A stretch of 64,000 nucleotides of DNA, taken from assembly GCA_965278985.1 (NCBI GenBank), contig OZ257131.1:2418001-2482000 (forward strand), written 5' to 3'. This document shows positions 35,946 to 44,668 of this stretch, piece by piece. Made by a program: the position numbers and the translations under genes. A model generated the notes under the pieces. The model ran no database searches, was not told the DNA's origin, and saw only the letters and a list, made by a program, of their open reading frames with translations. Numbering within the stretch: the first letter of the stretch is position 1; every line of letters begins with the position of its first letter. The stretch is from CAISIP01 sp965278985 (lineage in GTDB: Bacteria; Pseudomonadota; Gammaproteobacteria; Burkholderiales; Burkholderiaceae_C).

Positions 35946-36686
35946 ATGAGCTCCCAGATCGACAAGACCGTTGCAGCGCTGCGCGGGCGCATCCTCAGCG
36001 GTGCGCTGCCTGCCGGCCACCGCATCGTGGAGCTGCAGTTTTCCAAGGAGCTGGACGTGTCGCGCACGCCGCTGCGCCTGGCGATGGGCGAGCTGGAGAA
36101 GGAGGGATTGCTGGAACGCCTGCCCACGCGGGGTTTCCGCGTGCGCGCCTTCACGGTGGACCAGATCGCCGACGCGGTGGACGTGCGGGGCGTGCTCGAA
36201 GGCATGGCCGCCCGGCTGGCCGCGGAGCGCCGTCCCTCGGCCGCGGACCTGCAGGAGATGCACGACTGCGTGGATCAGGGGCAACGCATCGTCGACGCCG
36301 CCATGCGCCCCGGTGGCAGCCTGGACGCCGCGCAGTGGTCCGACATGAACCTGCGGCTGCACCGCTGCATCGTGCGCGCCTCGGGCAATGCAGCGCTCGA
36401 CGCGGCGCTGGTCTACATCAGCCGCACGCCCATGGCGGGCGCCGGAGCCCTCACGCTGCAGGGCGTGATGCCGGAGCTGGAGGCGGAGTTCATCCGCCGC
36501 GCGCAGAACGACCACCGCGACTGCGTGGCCGCCATCGAGGCCGGCGCCAGCTCACGCGCCGAGGCCATCATGCGCGAACACGCCTTCCGCAGCCGTGAGA
36601 ACAAGAAGACGCTGATCGCACGGCTGCCGCAGGCAGCGACAAGCCAGCTGGGGCCGCTGGTGGCGCGGGTGCCGAAGGCGCGCTGA
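35946..36686 (+). CDS. GntR family regulator (FCD subfamily)
   Basis: 246 residues. The winged HTH occupies 1-75 (LRGRILSGALPAGHRIVELQ, DVSRTPLRLAMGELEKEGLL, RGFRVRAF); the FCD effector domain follows, with metal-binding residues in NLRLHRCIV and in NDHRDCVAAIE. AGGAAA lies about 8 nt before the ATG. Divergent from the ABC importer; two identical palindromes in the gap suggest control of both directions. Ligands of FCD proteins are typically carboxylic acids. Confidence 0.92.
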   Translation: MSSQIDKTVAALRGRILSGALPAGHRIVELQFSKELDVSRTPLRLAMGELEKEGLLERLPTRGFRVRAFTVDQIADAVDVRGVLEGMAARLAAERRPSAADLQEMHDCVDQGQRIVDAAMRPGGSLDAAQWSDMNLRLHRCIVRASGNAALDAALVYISRTPMAGAGALTLQGVMPELEAEFIRRAQNDHRDCVAAIEAGASSRAEAIMREHAFRSRENKKTLIARLPQAATSQLGPLVARVPKAR

Positions 36687-36713
36687 CGCTGCCGCGCCGC
36701 GCTGCCCTGCCCT

Positions 36714-39509
36714 TCATCCCGGCACCAGCACCAGCCCCGCCGGCAGGGCCTCGCCGAACACGCGCCGGGTGTCGGCCTCGTCCATCACCGTGACCGCGCG
36801 CACCATCGCGGCCCAGCTCGGCGCGGCGTTCGCGGCTTCCAGCTGTTCCGCGACCTGCTGGCGCAGCGGTGGCTGCAGGTCGCGTGCACGGTCGCCCGTG
36901 GCGCGCGAGATCTGCGCCACGGCGAAGGCGGAGGCTTCGTGGCGCGCCCAGTCCGGGTGCTCGCGCGCTATGCGCGCAAGCCAGGCCTCGGCGGTCTGCG
37001 GTGGCAGGACGTGGTGCAGGCTCGCGAACAGCGGCTGGCGCGCGCCCAGTCGGCCCAGCGCCCACCAGAGTTCGGCCGTGGCACCGGCCTGCAGCCGCTG
37101 CAGCAGCCAACCGCCGAACTGCGTCTTCTGGGCCGTGTCGATGCGCTCGAAGCTCGCCGCCATGCGCAGCAGTTCGTCCAGCGCCTGCATGGGAGGACCC
37201 TCCGGCTTCTCGATGTCGGTGCCACCGGCCGGTTGCAGGTAATAGGCGATCACCTCGAACACCATCTGCTGCTGTTCCGCGTCCAGCCCGCCCGCGATGC
37301 GGCGCCACAAGGTCCACCACTCGGACCATTGCTGGCTGTCGTGGCTGTGGGCGATGCCGGGGCCGAAGAGCTCCCACATCTGCTGCATGCGCCAGCCGTC
37401 CAGCGGGTCGCCGTACCCGGGGCGCAGCGTCCAGCCCACGAGGTTGAACCAGGTGCGCTCGTGCTGCAGCGAGCGGCGGCGCCGGCGCGCGCCTTCCAGC
37501 AGGGCTCCGAAGAGCGCGCGCAGCAGCGTGGCATCCCAGCCGCCGCGTTCGCCCAGCAGTCGCTCCAGGGTGGCGCGCAGCTGGCGCACCTCCTTGGCCT
37601 CCACGCCCTGCTTCTTGTCACCGTAGACGCGGGTGACGGCGGCCAACGCCTCGGACAGGCGTGGGTGCGCGGCCACGGGTGCATCGGCGGCGGCCTCCGG
37701 GGCCACCGCGCCGCGCAGCTGGAACTCGAGCTGCCAGCGCTGGCGCGGTGCATCCACGGCCACGCAGAACATCTCCAGCGTGCCGACCTCGGTGATCTGC
37801 GTGGCGAGCTGCACCTGGACCTGGCCGGCCGCGCCCGCCCGCGGCTGCAGCACGGTGGCGATGGGCGGCAGGCGCTGGTACAGGCCCGCCTGCGCGGCGG
37901 CAATCTCCACGAGATCACCCGCGCGATGCTGCCGGTCCACGGAACTGGTCGCAAGGTTGAAGCGCACCGGCCGGCCCAGGCGCAGGCTGAAGCGCCGCGC
38001 CGCGAGCTGCACGGCCTCGCCCTCGGGCTGGCCGTGCGGCAGCAGGCACACGCCCTGCCCGTCGTCCAGCACAAGGTAATAGGCCCGCGCGGCACCGCTG
38101 CGGATGCGCGGCGCCGCACCGGCACGGGCCAGCGCATAGGCCACGGCGCCGCGGGCCACGGCGGCATCGAGCTGCGGTGTGTCCAGCAGCCGCACCGGCG
38201 TGGCACCGGGTGCCTGCCAACCCCGCAGCGTCTCCAACAGGCGCGCGCGCAGCGCCTCGGCATGGAACACGCCCCCATTGAGCAGCACGGTGTCGGGCAA
38301 GGCGCCGCCCTGGCGCTGCAGGAAGGCCGCCACATGGCGCGTGACGGCTGCATCGCTGGCGTAAGGCAGCCCGAACTCGACGAGGGCACCGCGTGCGCGC
38401 TGCGGCCGCGCATCGGCATCCACGCGCGGGAAAAAACCCTCGACCAGCAGGCGGTCCACGTCGCCACGCGTGAGCGTGGCCGTGCGGGCGCCACCGATCA
38501 AGCGGCTGCCGCCGCCCTGCAGCGTGACGGTGGTCTCGGGCGGACCGCCAGGGGCGAGCAGGCGTTCCTTCGCGCTGCGGCAGGCCTGCGTGAGCTGCGC
38601 CAGCTGGATGGCGGACAGGGGAACCCCTTCGCGCTGCGCGCTGCGGTGCGGGGCAGCTTGGGGCGACCCGGCGGTGCCCGGCCCGGCGCCCGCCTGCCCG
38701 CCAGACAGGCGCGGCTCGATCCAGCGCGCCAACGCGAGGTCCATGTTGTCGCCGCCCAGCACCAGGTGGTCACCCACGCCGGTGCGGGCCAGCTGGGGCT
38801 GGCCGTCGTCGCCGAGCGCGACCTCGATCAGCGTGAGGTCGGTGGTGCCGCCGCCCACGTCCACGACGAGCAGGCGGCGCGTGCCGGCCAGCGCTTGCGC
38901 GAGGTCGCCGCGGTGGGCGTAGACCCAGTCGTAGAAAGCGGCCTGCGGCTCCTCGATCAGGTGCACCTGCGGCAGGCCGGCCAGCGTGGCGGCCTGCAGC
39001 GTCAGCTGGCGCGCGCCCTCGTCGAAGGAGGCCGGCACCGTGAGCACGATGTCCTGCTGCGCGAGCGGTGCAATGGGATGCGCGTGGTCCCATGCCTGGC
39101 GCAGGTGGCGCAGGTAACTCGCGCTGGCATCCAGCGGCGAGATCTTGGGCACCTCGTCGGGTGCGCCCCAGGGCAGGATCGCGGCCGTGCGGTCCACGGC
39201 GGGGTGCGACAGCCAGCTCTTGGCGCTGGCGACCAGCCGGCCCGGTGTCTGCTGGCCCAGCTCGCGTGCGAAGGCGCCGAGCACGGCCGGCTCTTCCGAA
39301 GCCCAGGGCAGTTGCACGTCCGACGCGGCCAGCGCGCCTGCGGCCGCATGGAAGCGCAGCGAGGGCAGCAGTGGCCGCGGCGCGACCTGGCCCGCCGCGA
39401 CGGTCTGCGCGACCGCGAAGACCTGGATCTCACCACCCGCCACCGGCGCGAAGGCCAGCACGGTGTGGGTCGTGCCCAGGTCGATGCCGACGCGAAACCT
39501 CGCGCTCAC
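36714..39509 (-). CDS. Large Hsp70-like protein with in-frame repeat insertion
   Basis: 931 residues from the GTG at 39509 (GAAGG about 8 nt upstream, in repeat copy C). The N-terminal 500 residues are an Hsp70 ATPase domain: GIDLGTTHTV at 8-17, LIEEPQAAFYDW near 184, VVDVGGGTTDLTLIEV near 215 and GGDNMDLALARW near 252. The C-terminal 430 residues replace the usual peptide-binding lid with a helical region of the DnaK-related (DUF3731) type. Residues about 271-298 are a Gly/Pro-rich insertion encoded by repeat copy D that the neighbouring paralogue lacks. Clustered with a second Hsp70 and DUF2760; no GrpE or J gene is in this operon. Confidence 0.85.
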   Translation of the reverse strand: MSARFRVGIDLGTTHTVLAFAPVAGGEIQVFAVAQTVAAGQVAPRPLLPSLRFHAAAGALAASDVQLPWASEEPAVLGAFARELGQQTPGRLVASAKSWLSHPAVDRTAAILPWGAPDEVPKISPLDASASYLRHLRQAWDHAHPIAPLAQQDIVLTVPASFDEGARQLTLQAATLAGLPQVHLIEEPQAAFYDWVYAHRGDLAQALAGTRRLLVVDVGGGTTDLTLIEVALGDDGQPQLARTGVGDHLVLGGDNMDLALARWIEPRLSGGQAGAGPGTAGSPQAAPHRSAQREGVPLSAIQLAQLTQACRSAKERLLAPGGPPETTVTLQGGGSRLIGGARTATLTRGDVDRLLVEGFFPRVDADARPQRARGALVEFGLPYASDAAVTRHVAAFLQRQGGALPDTVLLNGGVFHAEALRARLLETLRGWQAPGATPVRLLDTPQLDAAVARGAVAYALARAGAAPRIRSGAARAYYLVLDDGQGVCLLPHGQPEGEAVQLAARRFSLRLGRPVRFNLATSSVDRQHRAGDLVEIAAAQAGLYQRLPPIATVLQPRAGAAGQVQVQLATQITEVGTLEMFCVAVDAPRQRWQLEFQLRGAVAPEAAADAPVAAHPRLSEALAAVTRVYGDKKQGVEAKEVRQLRATLERLLGERGGWDATLLRALFGALLEGARRRRRSLQHERTWFNLVGWTLRPGYGDPLDGWRMQQMWELFGPGIAHSHDSQQWSEWWTLWRRIAGGLDAEQQQMVFEVIAYYLQPAGGTDIEKPEGPPMQALDELLRMAASFERIDTAQKTQFGGWLLQRLQAGATAELWWALGRLGARQPLFASLHHVLPPQTAEAWLARIAREHPDWARHEASAFAVAQISRATGDRARDLQPPLRQQVAEQLEAANAAPSWAAMVRAVTVMDEADTRRVFGEALPAGLVLVPG
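38621..38690 (-). repeat. Repeat element copy D, inside Hsp70 CDS
   Basis: Carries the same core CGCTGCGCGCTGCGGTGCG as copies A and B, with CCCCTTCG before it and a CTTGGGG...CCCGG tract after it. It lies wholly within the ATPase-domain coding region and is translated as HRSAQREG; the flanking copy C gives DRSASREG in the same frame. It adds about 23 residues relative to the paralogue without breaking the frame. Confidence 0.7.
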
Positions 39510-39511
39510 AC

Positions 39512-39573
39512 GGGTGCCTTCGCGCGATGCGCTGCGGTCCAAGCCCGCTTCGGGACGCCCAGGCGGGTGCTCA
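39512..39573 (-). repeat. Intercistronic repeat element, copy C
   Basis: Fills the gap between the two Hsp70-like genes. More diverged than A and B (GCGCGATGCGCTGCGG core, then GCTTCGGGACGCCCAGG and a GCTCAT end). On the coding strand the upstream Hsp70 TGA (39571-39573) is at its left end and GAAGG, the Shine-Dalgarno for the GTG at 39509, at its right end. Confidence 0.65.
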
Positions 39574-41427
39574 TCCAGCCGCGCTGTCCCCGCGCACCTC
39601 GAACTCCACCTTCCACTGCGCGCTACCGGCGGCACCGCCGCTAGCCTCGGCCAACAGCTCCAGAGTGCCGATCTCGGTTACGCGTGCACGCAGTTGCACG
39701 GGCACGACCTCGCCCACCGCACGGCCTTCGGCCGGCAACGTGGCCTCGATGCCGGCCAGTTCCTGCAGCTCGTCGGGCGCCCAGAAATCCAGCAGCGTAC
39801 CAGGCTGGTCCTCGCGGCGCACCGAGGAACCGAAGAAGCGGAAGCGCACGGACTCGCCCACCACCAGCCCCAGCTGCTGCGGCGGCAGCGGCGCCTCCGA
39901 GCCTTCCTCCATGCCGAAGGGCGCGACACACAGGGCCTGCACCGGCGGCTCCAGCCCCGGCACGGCCGGCATGCTGGACTCGATCCCCACGTAGTAGGCC
40001 TGGGCCGTGCCGCCACGGATGCGGATGCCCTGGCCCTGGCGTGCCTTGCCGTAGTAGGCGGCGCCGCGTGCCACGGCGTGGTCCAGGTCCGCGCCCTGCA
40101 GCAATCGCGCAGCGGGTGCACCGTCCGCGGCCAGCCAGGTGTTGAGCGTGGACAGGACGCGTTCGGCCAGCAGCTCGGACTTGAACACGCCGCCGTTGAA
40201 CAGCACCGCCGTGGGGTGCAGGAAGCTCGCGCCTTCGGGCTGCGCGAAGCCGGCCAGTTGCGCGGTCGCACCGACCTGGCGCGCCAGCAGCGCGGCCAGG
40301 TGGCGCGTGACGGCGGCATCCTGCGCATACGGCAGGCCGATCTGCGTGAGGCCCGCGCGCGGGCGGCTGACCGGGCGCACATCGCTGGCCACGGCAGGAA
40401 AGAAGCCTTCGAGCAGGATGGTCGTCAGCAACTCGCGCTTCAGTTCGGTGCGGATCGCACCGCCGATCAGCTTGGAGCCGCGGCTGGGCACGACCAGAGG
40501 CACACAGTGCAGCGTCGCGTCGCCGAGCAACTGCTCCTTGGCCAGGCGGCAGGCGTAGGTCAACGCACGCATCTGCCACGGGTCCAGCGTCTTGCCGGTG
40601 GCCGCGAGTTCGCGCGCCACGCCGTGGGCGAGCGCGAGGTCCATGTTGTCGCCACCCAGCAGGATGTGGTCGCCCACGGCCACCCGCGTGAGCTGCAGGT
40701 TGCCGGCGTCCTCGGTCACGGCGATCAGCGAGAAGTCGCTGGTGCCGCCGCCCACGTCGACGACGAGGATGATGTCGCCCACCTGCACCTGCTTGCGCCA
40801 GCCGCCTTCGCTGCTGGCAATCCAGCTGTAGAGCGCGGCCTGCGGCTCCTCCAGCAGCGTCACGCCCTGGTAGCCTGCGGCCTGCGCGGCCTCAGCCGTG
40901 AGTTCGCGTGCAGCGGGGTCGAAGGACGCCGGGATCGTGACCGTGACCTGCTGCTGTTCGAAGGGCGCGTGCGGATGGCGGTGGTCCCAGGCATCACGCA
41001 GGTGCTGCAGGTAACGCGTGCTGGCCGCCAGCGGCGAGATGCGCTCCACCTCGGGCGGCGCATCGGCCGGCAGGATGCCGGCGCGCCGGTCCACGCCGCC
41101 ATGGCCCAGCCAGCTCTTGGCGCTGGAGACCAGGCGGATCGGCGTCAGCGCACCATGGCTGCGCGCCCATTCACCGGTGACGGCGTCGGGTGTGGCATTC
41201 CACGGCAATGCGAGGTCGCCGGGAGCGAATTCGCTGGAGTCCGCTGATCTGTAGGGCAGGTACAGGAAGGACGGGAGCAGGTCGTAGTCCTGCACCGCAC
41301 CGGGTCCGCTCTGTTGCGCGATGGGCAGGATCTCGGGCGTGGCACCTTCGGTCTGCAAGTCGACCCAGGACAGGGCGCTGTGGGTCGTTCCCAGGTCGAT
41401 GCCGATGGCATAACGCGCTGCGCTCAT
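39571..41427 (-). CDS. Hsp70-like protein, 618 aa
   Basis: 618 residues, ATG at 41427 with GGAGG 8-9 nt upstream inside repeat copy B. Complete Hsp70 ATPase domain: GIDLGTTHSALSW at 9-21, LLEEPQAALYSW near 200, VVDVGGGTSDFSLIAV near 232, GGDNMDLALAHG near 270. The C-terminal 120 residues form a short beta region (VRFRFFGSSVRR, VPVQLRARVTEIGTLEL) without the standard helical lid. Paralogous to the 931-residue protein downstream. Such proteins are distinct from housekeeping DnaK; client and partner are unknown. Confidence 0.88.
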   Translation of the reverse strand: MSAARYAIGIDLGTTHSALSWVDLQTEGATPEILPIAQQSGPGAVQDYDLLPSFLYLPYRSADSSEFAPGDLALPWNATPDAVTGEWARSHGALTPIRLVSSAKSWLGHGGVDRRAGILPADAPPEVERISPLAASTRYLQHLRDAWDHRHPHAPFEQQQVTVTIPASFDPAARELTAEAAQAAGYQGVTLLEEPQAALYSWIASSEGGWRKQVQVGDIILVVDVGGGTSDFSLIAVTEDAGNLQLTRVAVGDHILLGGDNMDLALAHGVARELAATGKTLDPWQMRALTYACRLAKEQLLGDATLHCVPLVVPSRGSKLIGGAIRTELKRELLTTILLEGFFPAVASDVRPVSRPRAGLTQIGLPYAQDAAVTRHLAALLARQVGATAQLAGFAQPEGASFLHPTAVLFNGGVFKSELLAERVLSTLNTWLAADGAPAARLLQGADLDHAVARGAAYYGKARQGQGIRIRGGTAQAYYVGIESSMPAVPGLEPPVQALCVAPFGMEEGSEAPLPPQQLGLVVGESVRFRFFGSSVRREDQPGTLLDFWAPDELQELAGIEATLPAEGRAVGEVVPVQLRARVTEIGTLELLAEASGGAAGSAQWKVEFEVRGDSAAG

Positions 41428-41430
41428 TGC

Positions 41431-41488
41431 GAAACCTCCGCGCTGCGCGCTGCGGTGCGATCGCGTTCGGGCGGCCGTGCGGCTCTCA
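41431..41488 (-). repeat. Intercistronic repeat element, copy B
   Basis: Fills the DUF2760-Hsp70 gap. GAAACCTCCGCGCTGCGCGC followed by TGCGGTGCGA is identical to copy A over about 29 bp. The DUF2760 TGA (41486-41488) is at one end and the Hsp70 Shine-Dalgarno GGAGG at the other. Confidence 0.75.
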
Positions 41489-42064
41489 CAACTCGACCTC
41501 CGCCGGCGCGATCACACGCGTGTCGTGGCCCGCGGTCAATGCCGGCAGGCGCACGGCCGTGGCGCGCCAGCCCTTGTGCTGCAGCGTGCCCACGAAGGGC
41601 GGCTGGCCCACCACGTTGCCCGTCACGCGCACGGAGGCGGCGTCGAAGCCGGGCTGCAGTGTCAGGCGGCTGCCTTCGGCCTCGCTGCGCACGGCTTCGA
41701 GGTCGAAGGTTTCCTTGAGCACCTTGCGCGCACCGCCATGCAGCAGGCGCGCGGCACCGCCCACGTCGGCATCGGAATACGCGGCGATGTCCTCCTGCAG
41801 GAAGTCCACGAAGCGCGATTCGCGCTGCAGCAGGGCGAGCAGTTGCAGCGCGGCATCGACATTCGCCGTGGCGCGCACGGGAGCCGGCGCGGGCGGCGGC
41901 GGGGCCTGCACGGGTGCGGGCGGCGGCACTTCGCTGGCCAGCGGCGCGCCGTCGCGCACCGCCTGCACGCGCGCGGCCAGGCGGCCGTCCCCCAGCAGCG
42001 CGAAGAAGCTGCCGATGGCCAGGGACAGGCGGGAGAAGAAGGGAAGTTCGGGTGTGGGTGTCAT
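41486..42064 (-). CDS. DUF2760 family protein
   Basis: 192 residues from the ATG at 42064. A hydrophobic-helix N-terminus (LPFFSRLSLAIGSFFALLG), a Pro/Ala-rich linker (47-64) and a conserved C-terminal domain (ALQLLALLQRESRFVDFLQE, then DVGGAARLLHGGARKVL) that fits DUF2760. First gene of the three-gene operon with two Hsp70-like proteins, an arrangement I recall as recurrent in Burkholderiales. It may be a co-chaperone or client adaptor; that is inference from neighbourhood only. Confidence 0.78.
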   Translation of the reverse strand: MTPTPELPFFSRLSLAIGSFFALLGDGRLAARVQAVRDGAPLASEVPPPAPVQAPPPPAPAPVRATANVDAALQLLALLQRESRFVDFLQEDIAAYSDADVGGAARLLHGGARKVLKETFDLEAVRSEAEGSRLTLQPGFDAASVRVTGNVVGQPPFVGTLQHKGWRATAVRLPALTAGHDTRVIAPAEVEL

Positions 42065-42177
42065 GGTCGAGCTGGACGGACAAGGCAAACGGCCTGGCGA
42101 AGGCCAGGCCGGAAGGCCTATTGTCGCGGCTCGCGGGGGCCAGGCACGGGCAAGTCCCTTCGGGCCGTATCCAGCGG

Positions 42178-42768
42178 TTACGGAGACCGGCGCACACGCA
42201 TGGCGATGCGGTTCAGGCCCACGGCAGTCACCCCCAGGTGGCGCGCAAGGTCCTTCTGCGGAATGCGCGGCACGAGCTGGGGCTGCTGCGCGCAGAAGCG
42301 GCGGTAACGTTGTTCGGCCGACAGTGTCAGCAGCTCGAATTCGCGCTGTTCCTTGCGGGCCGCGAACTGCAGCGTGAGCACCTGCAGCGCGCGCGACCAG
42401 GCCAGATGCTGTCGCGCCAGCGAAGCCAGCACGCCGTAGTCGATGCGCTCGAGGTGGCCGGCCTCCAGCGCGCACACCATGAAGCTGGTGGCGCCGTGCG
42501 GCACCAACGCCGCGATGCTGGCGAAAAAGTGCCCCTCGCAGGCGAAGGACTTGATCCACTCGGTGCCCTCGGTATCCAGGTAGCAGAGCTTGAACAGGCC
42601 GCTGCGCACGGCGTAGACAAAAGGATGCACCACACCCTGCGTGAAAAGGGTCTCGCCGGCCCTCAAGCTGCACAGCGCGAGCGCCTGCCGCACCTGCGCC
42701 CACTGCGGCAGGGTCTCGCCGGCCGCCATCTCCAGCAACTGGCGCAGTACGCTGTCTCGATGCTCCAC
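42178..42768 (-). CDS. Crp/Fnr family transcriptional regulator
   Basis: 196 residues from the GTG at 42768 (GGAG about 8 nt upstream). The cyclic-nucleotide-binding-like beta roll runs from about 18 to 115 (LRAGETLFTQGVVHPFVYAV, SFACEGHFFASIAAL), but the Arg-x-x-Ser cAMP-binding motif is not seen. The C-terminal HTH is PRIPQKDLARHLGVTAVGLN, followed by RIAMRVRR. No Fnr-type N-terminal cysteine cluster. Divergent from the SDR gene, its likely target. Confidence 0.85.
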   Translation of the reverse strand: MEHRDSVLRQLLEMAAGETLPQWAQVRQALALCSLRAGETLFTQGVVHPFVYAVRSGLFKLCYLDTEGTEWIKSFACEGHFFASIAALVPHGATSFMVCALEAGHLERIDYGVLASLARQHLAWSRALQVLTLQFAARKEQREFELLTLSAEQRYRRFCAQQPQLVPRIPQKDLARHLGVTAVGLNRIAMRVRRSP

Positions 42769-42828
42769 GGGGGCTCCGATTAACCTGGGTTGATGCACCA
42801 GGCCGGCAGGCATCGTACCGTTGCCCGC

Positions 42829-43587
42829 ATGTCCCCTTCCCGCCTTCCCACCACCACCCCATTGCCCACCGTGCTGATCACCGGCGCCTCCTCGGGCCTG
42901 GGGCACGCGCTGTCCCTGCAGTGGGCGCGCAGCGGCGCCCGCGTCATCGCCGTCGGCCGGGACACACGCCGCCTGCAGGCCCTGGCAGCGCTGCGTCCGG
43001 GCATCACCCCGGTGGTGGCCGACCTGCGGGATCCGGCGGCCATCGCGACGCTGGTCCAGCAGGCCCTGGCATCGCATGCGGACCTGGCCTGCCTGGTCAA
43101 CAACGCCGGTATCCAGCACGCGCGCCGCCTGGACGATCCGGCCTACGGCGCGCAGGCGCTGCAGGACGAGGTCGCCACGAACCTGCTCGCACCGATGCTG
43201 CTGGCGCAGGCCCTGCTGCCGCACCTGCTGCGCCAGCCGGCGGCGTGGATCGTGAACATCGGCTCGGTGCTGGGCCTGGCGCCGAAGCCCACGGCTGCAG
43301 CCTACAGCGCCACGAAGGCCGGCCTGCGCCTCTTCGGCGACGGACTGCGGCTGCAGCTGCAGGCGTCACGGGTCGCCGTGGTGGATGTGGCTCTGCCACT
43401 GGTGGACACGCCCATGACCGCGGGCCGCGGCAGCGGCAAGCTGTCGGCGCAGGACGCCGCCGCGGCACTGGTCCGCGGCCTGCAACGCGGTGGCCCCGTC
43501 GTCGTCATCGGCAAGGCCCGCGCGGCGCAGACGCTGCACCGCTGGGCGCCTGGCGTGCTGGCGCGTGTGATGGCACGCGGCGGCTGA
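42829..43587 (+). CDS. Short-chain dehydrogenase/reductase
   Basis: 252 residues from the ATG at 42829; an ATG at 42793 is also in frame. Classical SDR: TGASSGLGHA cofactor loop near residue 19, NNAG near 93, catalytic Ser in NIGSVLG and YSATK (Tyr/Lys) near 163. The layout resembles DltE-like SDRs. NADPH preference is suggested by Arg residues after beta-2 (VGRDTRR). Substrate unknown. Divergent from the Crp-type gene. Confidence 0.88.
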   Translation: MSPSRLPTTTPLPTVLITGASSGLGHALSLQWARSGARVIAVGRDTRRLQALAALRPGITPVVADLRDPAAIATLVQQALASHADLACLVNNAGIQHARRLDDPAYGAQALQDEVATNLLAPMLLAQALLPHLLRQPAAWIVNIGSVLGLAPKPTAAAYSATKAGLRLFGDGLRLQLQASRVAVVDVALPLVDTPMTAGRGSGKLSAQDAAAALVRGLQRGGPVVVIGKARAAQTLHRWAPGVLARVMARGG

Positions 43588-43643
43588 ATCCCTACGCGCT
43601 CTGGGAGGCACAATGGGCGCCAGCCTGTCTACGAGGTTGCCCC

Positions 43644-43847
43644 ATGCGCTACCTGCTCGCCATCATCCTGCCACCCGTCGCCGTGCTGTTGTGCGGCAAG
43701 CCCTTCCAGTTCATCCTGAACCTGATCCTGACGCTGTGCCTCTGGGTGCCGGGCGCCATACATGCGCTGTTCGTGGTGCACAGCCACCTCGCGGACAAGC
43801 GCACCGAACGCATCGAGCGCGCGATCCGCGAAAGCGCCGGGCGCTGA
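43644..43847 (+). CDS. Pmp3/YqaE-like small membrane protein
   Basis: 67 residues from the ATG at 43644. Two membrane helices (MRYLLAIILPPVAVLLCG and FILNLILTLCLWVPGAIHAL) joined by a KPF turn, with a charged C-terminal tail (HLADKRTERIERAIRESAGR). This matches the Pmp3/YqaE family linked to membrane potential and stress tolerance. It lies 56 bp downstream of the SDR gene on the same strand. Confidence 0.85.
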   Translation: MRYLLAIILPPVAVLLCGKPFQFILNLILTLCLWVPGAIHALFVVHSHLADKRTERIERAIRESAGR

Positions 43848-43862
43848 CCGCGTCCCAGCACC

Positions 43863-44642
43863 TCAGGCGGCCGCGCGGCGCCGCGCCACGATGAACAGCC
43901 GCGGAAAGGCCAGCAGCCGGCTGCCATCGGCCTGCACCGGGTAGGCCTCGGCGATACGGCGTTCGTACTCCGCCAGGTAGACCGGCCGCGATTCCGCGGG
44001 CAGCGCTTCGACGAAGACCTTGAGCCCCGTCGCACGCAGCCAGTCCACGATGGCGGCGGCATCGGCCATGCGGTGGTAGTAGACGGTGTGCCACACGTCC
44101 ACGTCCGCCTCGCCGACCAGCAGGTCGTAGTAGGCGCGCACGGGCAGGATGCGGGCACGCAGCTTGTCGGCGTCGCCGATGTGCGCGGCAAAGCGCGGGT
44201 CGGCCGCCGTCTCGCGCATCAGGCGGTGGCTGGGCTCGTCCAGGTTGTCGGGCATCTGCACGGCCAGCACGCCGCCCGGTGCGAGCATGCCCAGCAGCCG
44301 GGGCATCAGCTGCGCATGGTCGGGCACCCACTGCAGGGCGGCGTTCGCATACAGCAGGTCCACGGGGCCGTCGGGCGACCACTGCGCGATGTCGCCGAAC
44401 GCGAAGGGAGTGCCGGGCAGCCGCTCGCGTGCGCTCTGCAGCATGGACTGCGAGTTGTCGACGCCGAGTGTGGCCGCCTGCGGATAGCGCCGCACTAGCA
44501 GCTCGGTGGAGTTGCCCGGGCCGCAGCCCAGGTCGACGACCTGCGCGGGCGAGTGCAAAGGCACACGGGCCAGCAGCTCGGCTGCGGGGCGCGTGCGTTC
44601 TTCCTCGAAACGTGTGTAGAGGGTGGGGTTCCAGTCGCTCAT
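43863..44642 (-). CDS. tam: Trans-aconitate 2-methyltransferase
   Basis: 259 residues, close to the 252 of E. coli Tam. SAM-binding VVDLGCGPGNSTELL near 35, GVDNSQSMLQSAR near 60, and the Tam-typical SDWNPTLYTRFEEERTRPA start and LQWVPDHAQLMPRLL region. It methylates trans-aconitate, a by-product that inhibits aconitase. A palindrome lies in its promoter (44685-44698), overlapping the divergent ada promoter. Confidence 0.93.
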   Translation of the reverse strand: MSDWNPTLYTRFEEERTRPAAELLARVPLHSPAQVVDLGCGPGNSTELLVRRYPQAATLGVDNSQSMLQSARERLPGTPFAFGDIAQWSPDGPVDLLYANAALQWVPDHAQLMPRLLGMLAPGGVLAVQMPDNLDEPSHRLMRETAADPRFAAHIGDADKLRARILPVRAYYDLLVGEADVDVWHTVYYHRMADAAAIVDWLRATGLKVFVEALPAESRPVYLAEYERRIAEAYPVQADGSRLLAFPRLFIVARRRAAA

Positions 44643-44668
44643 GGCAAGGCCCTTTCATGGGGGTGTAC

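Noticed and set aside
38621..38690. Copy D as an assembly error or a frameshifting insertion
   Set aside because: The reading frame is kept on both sides, conserved Hsp70 motifs resume directly after it, and the copy differs in sequence from A, B and C, so it is not a duplicated read.
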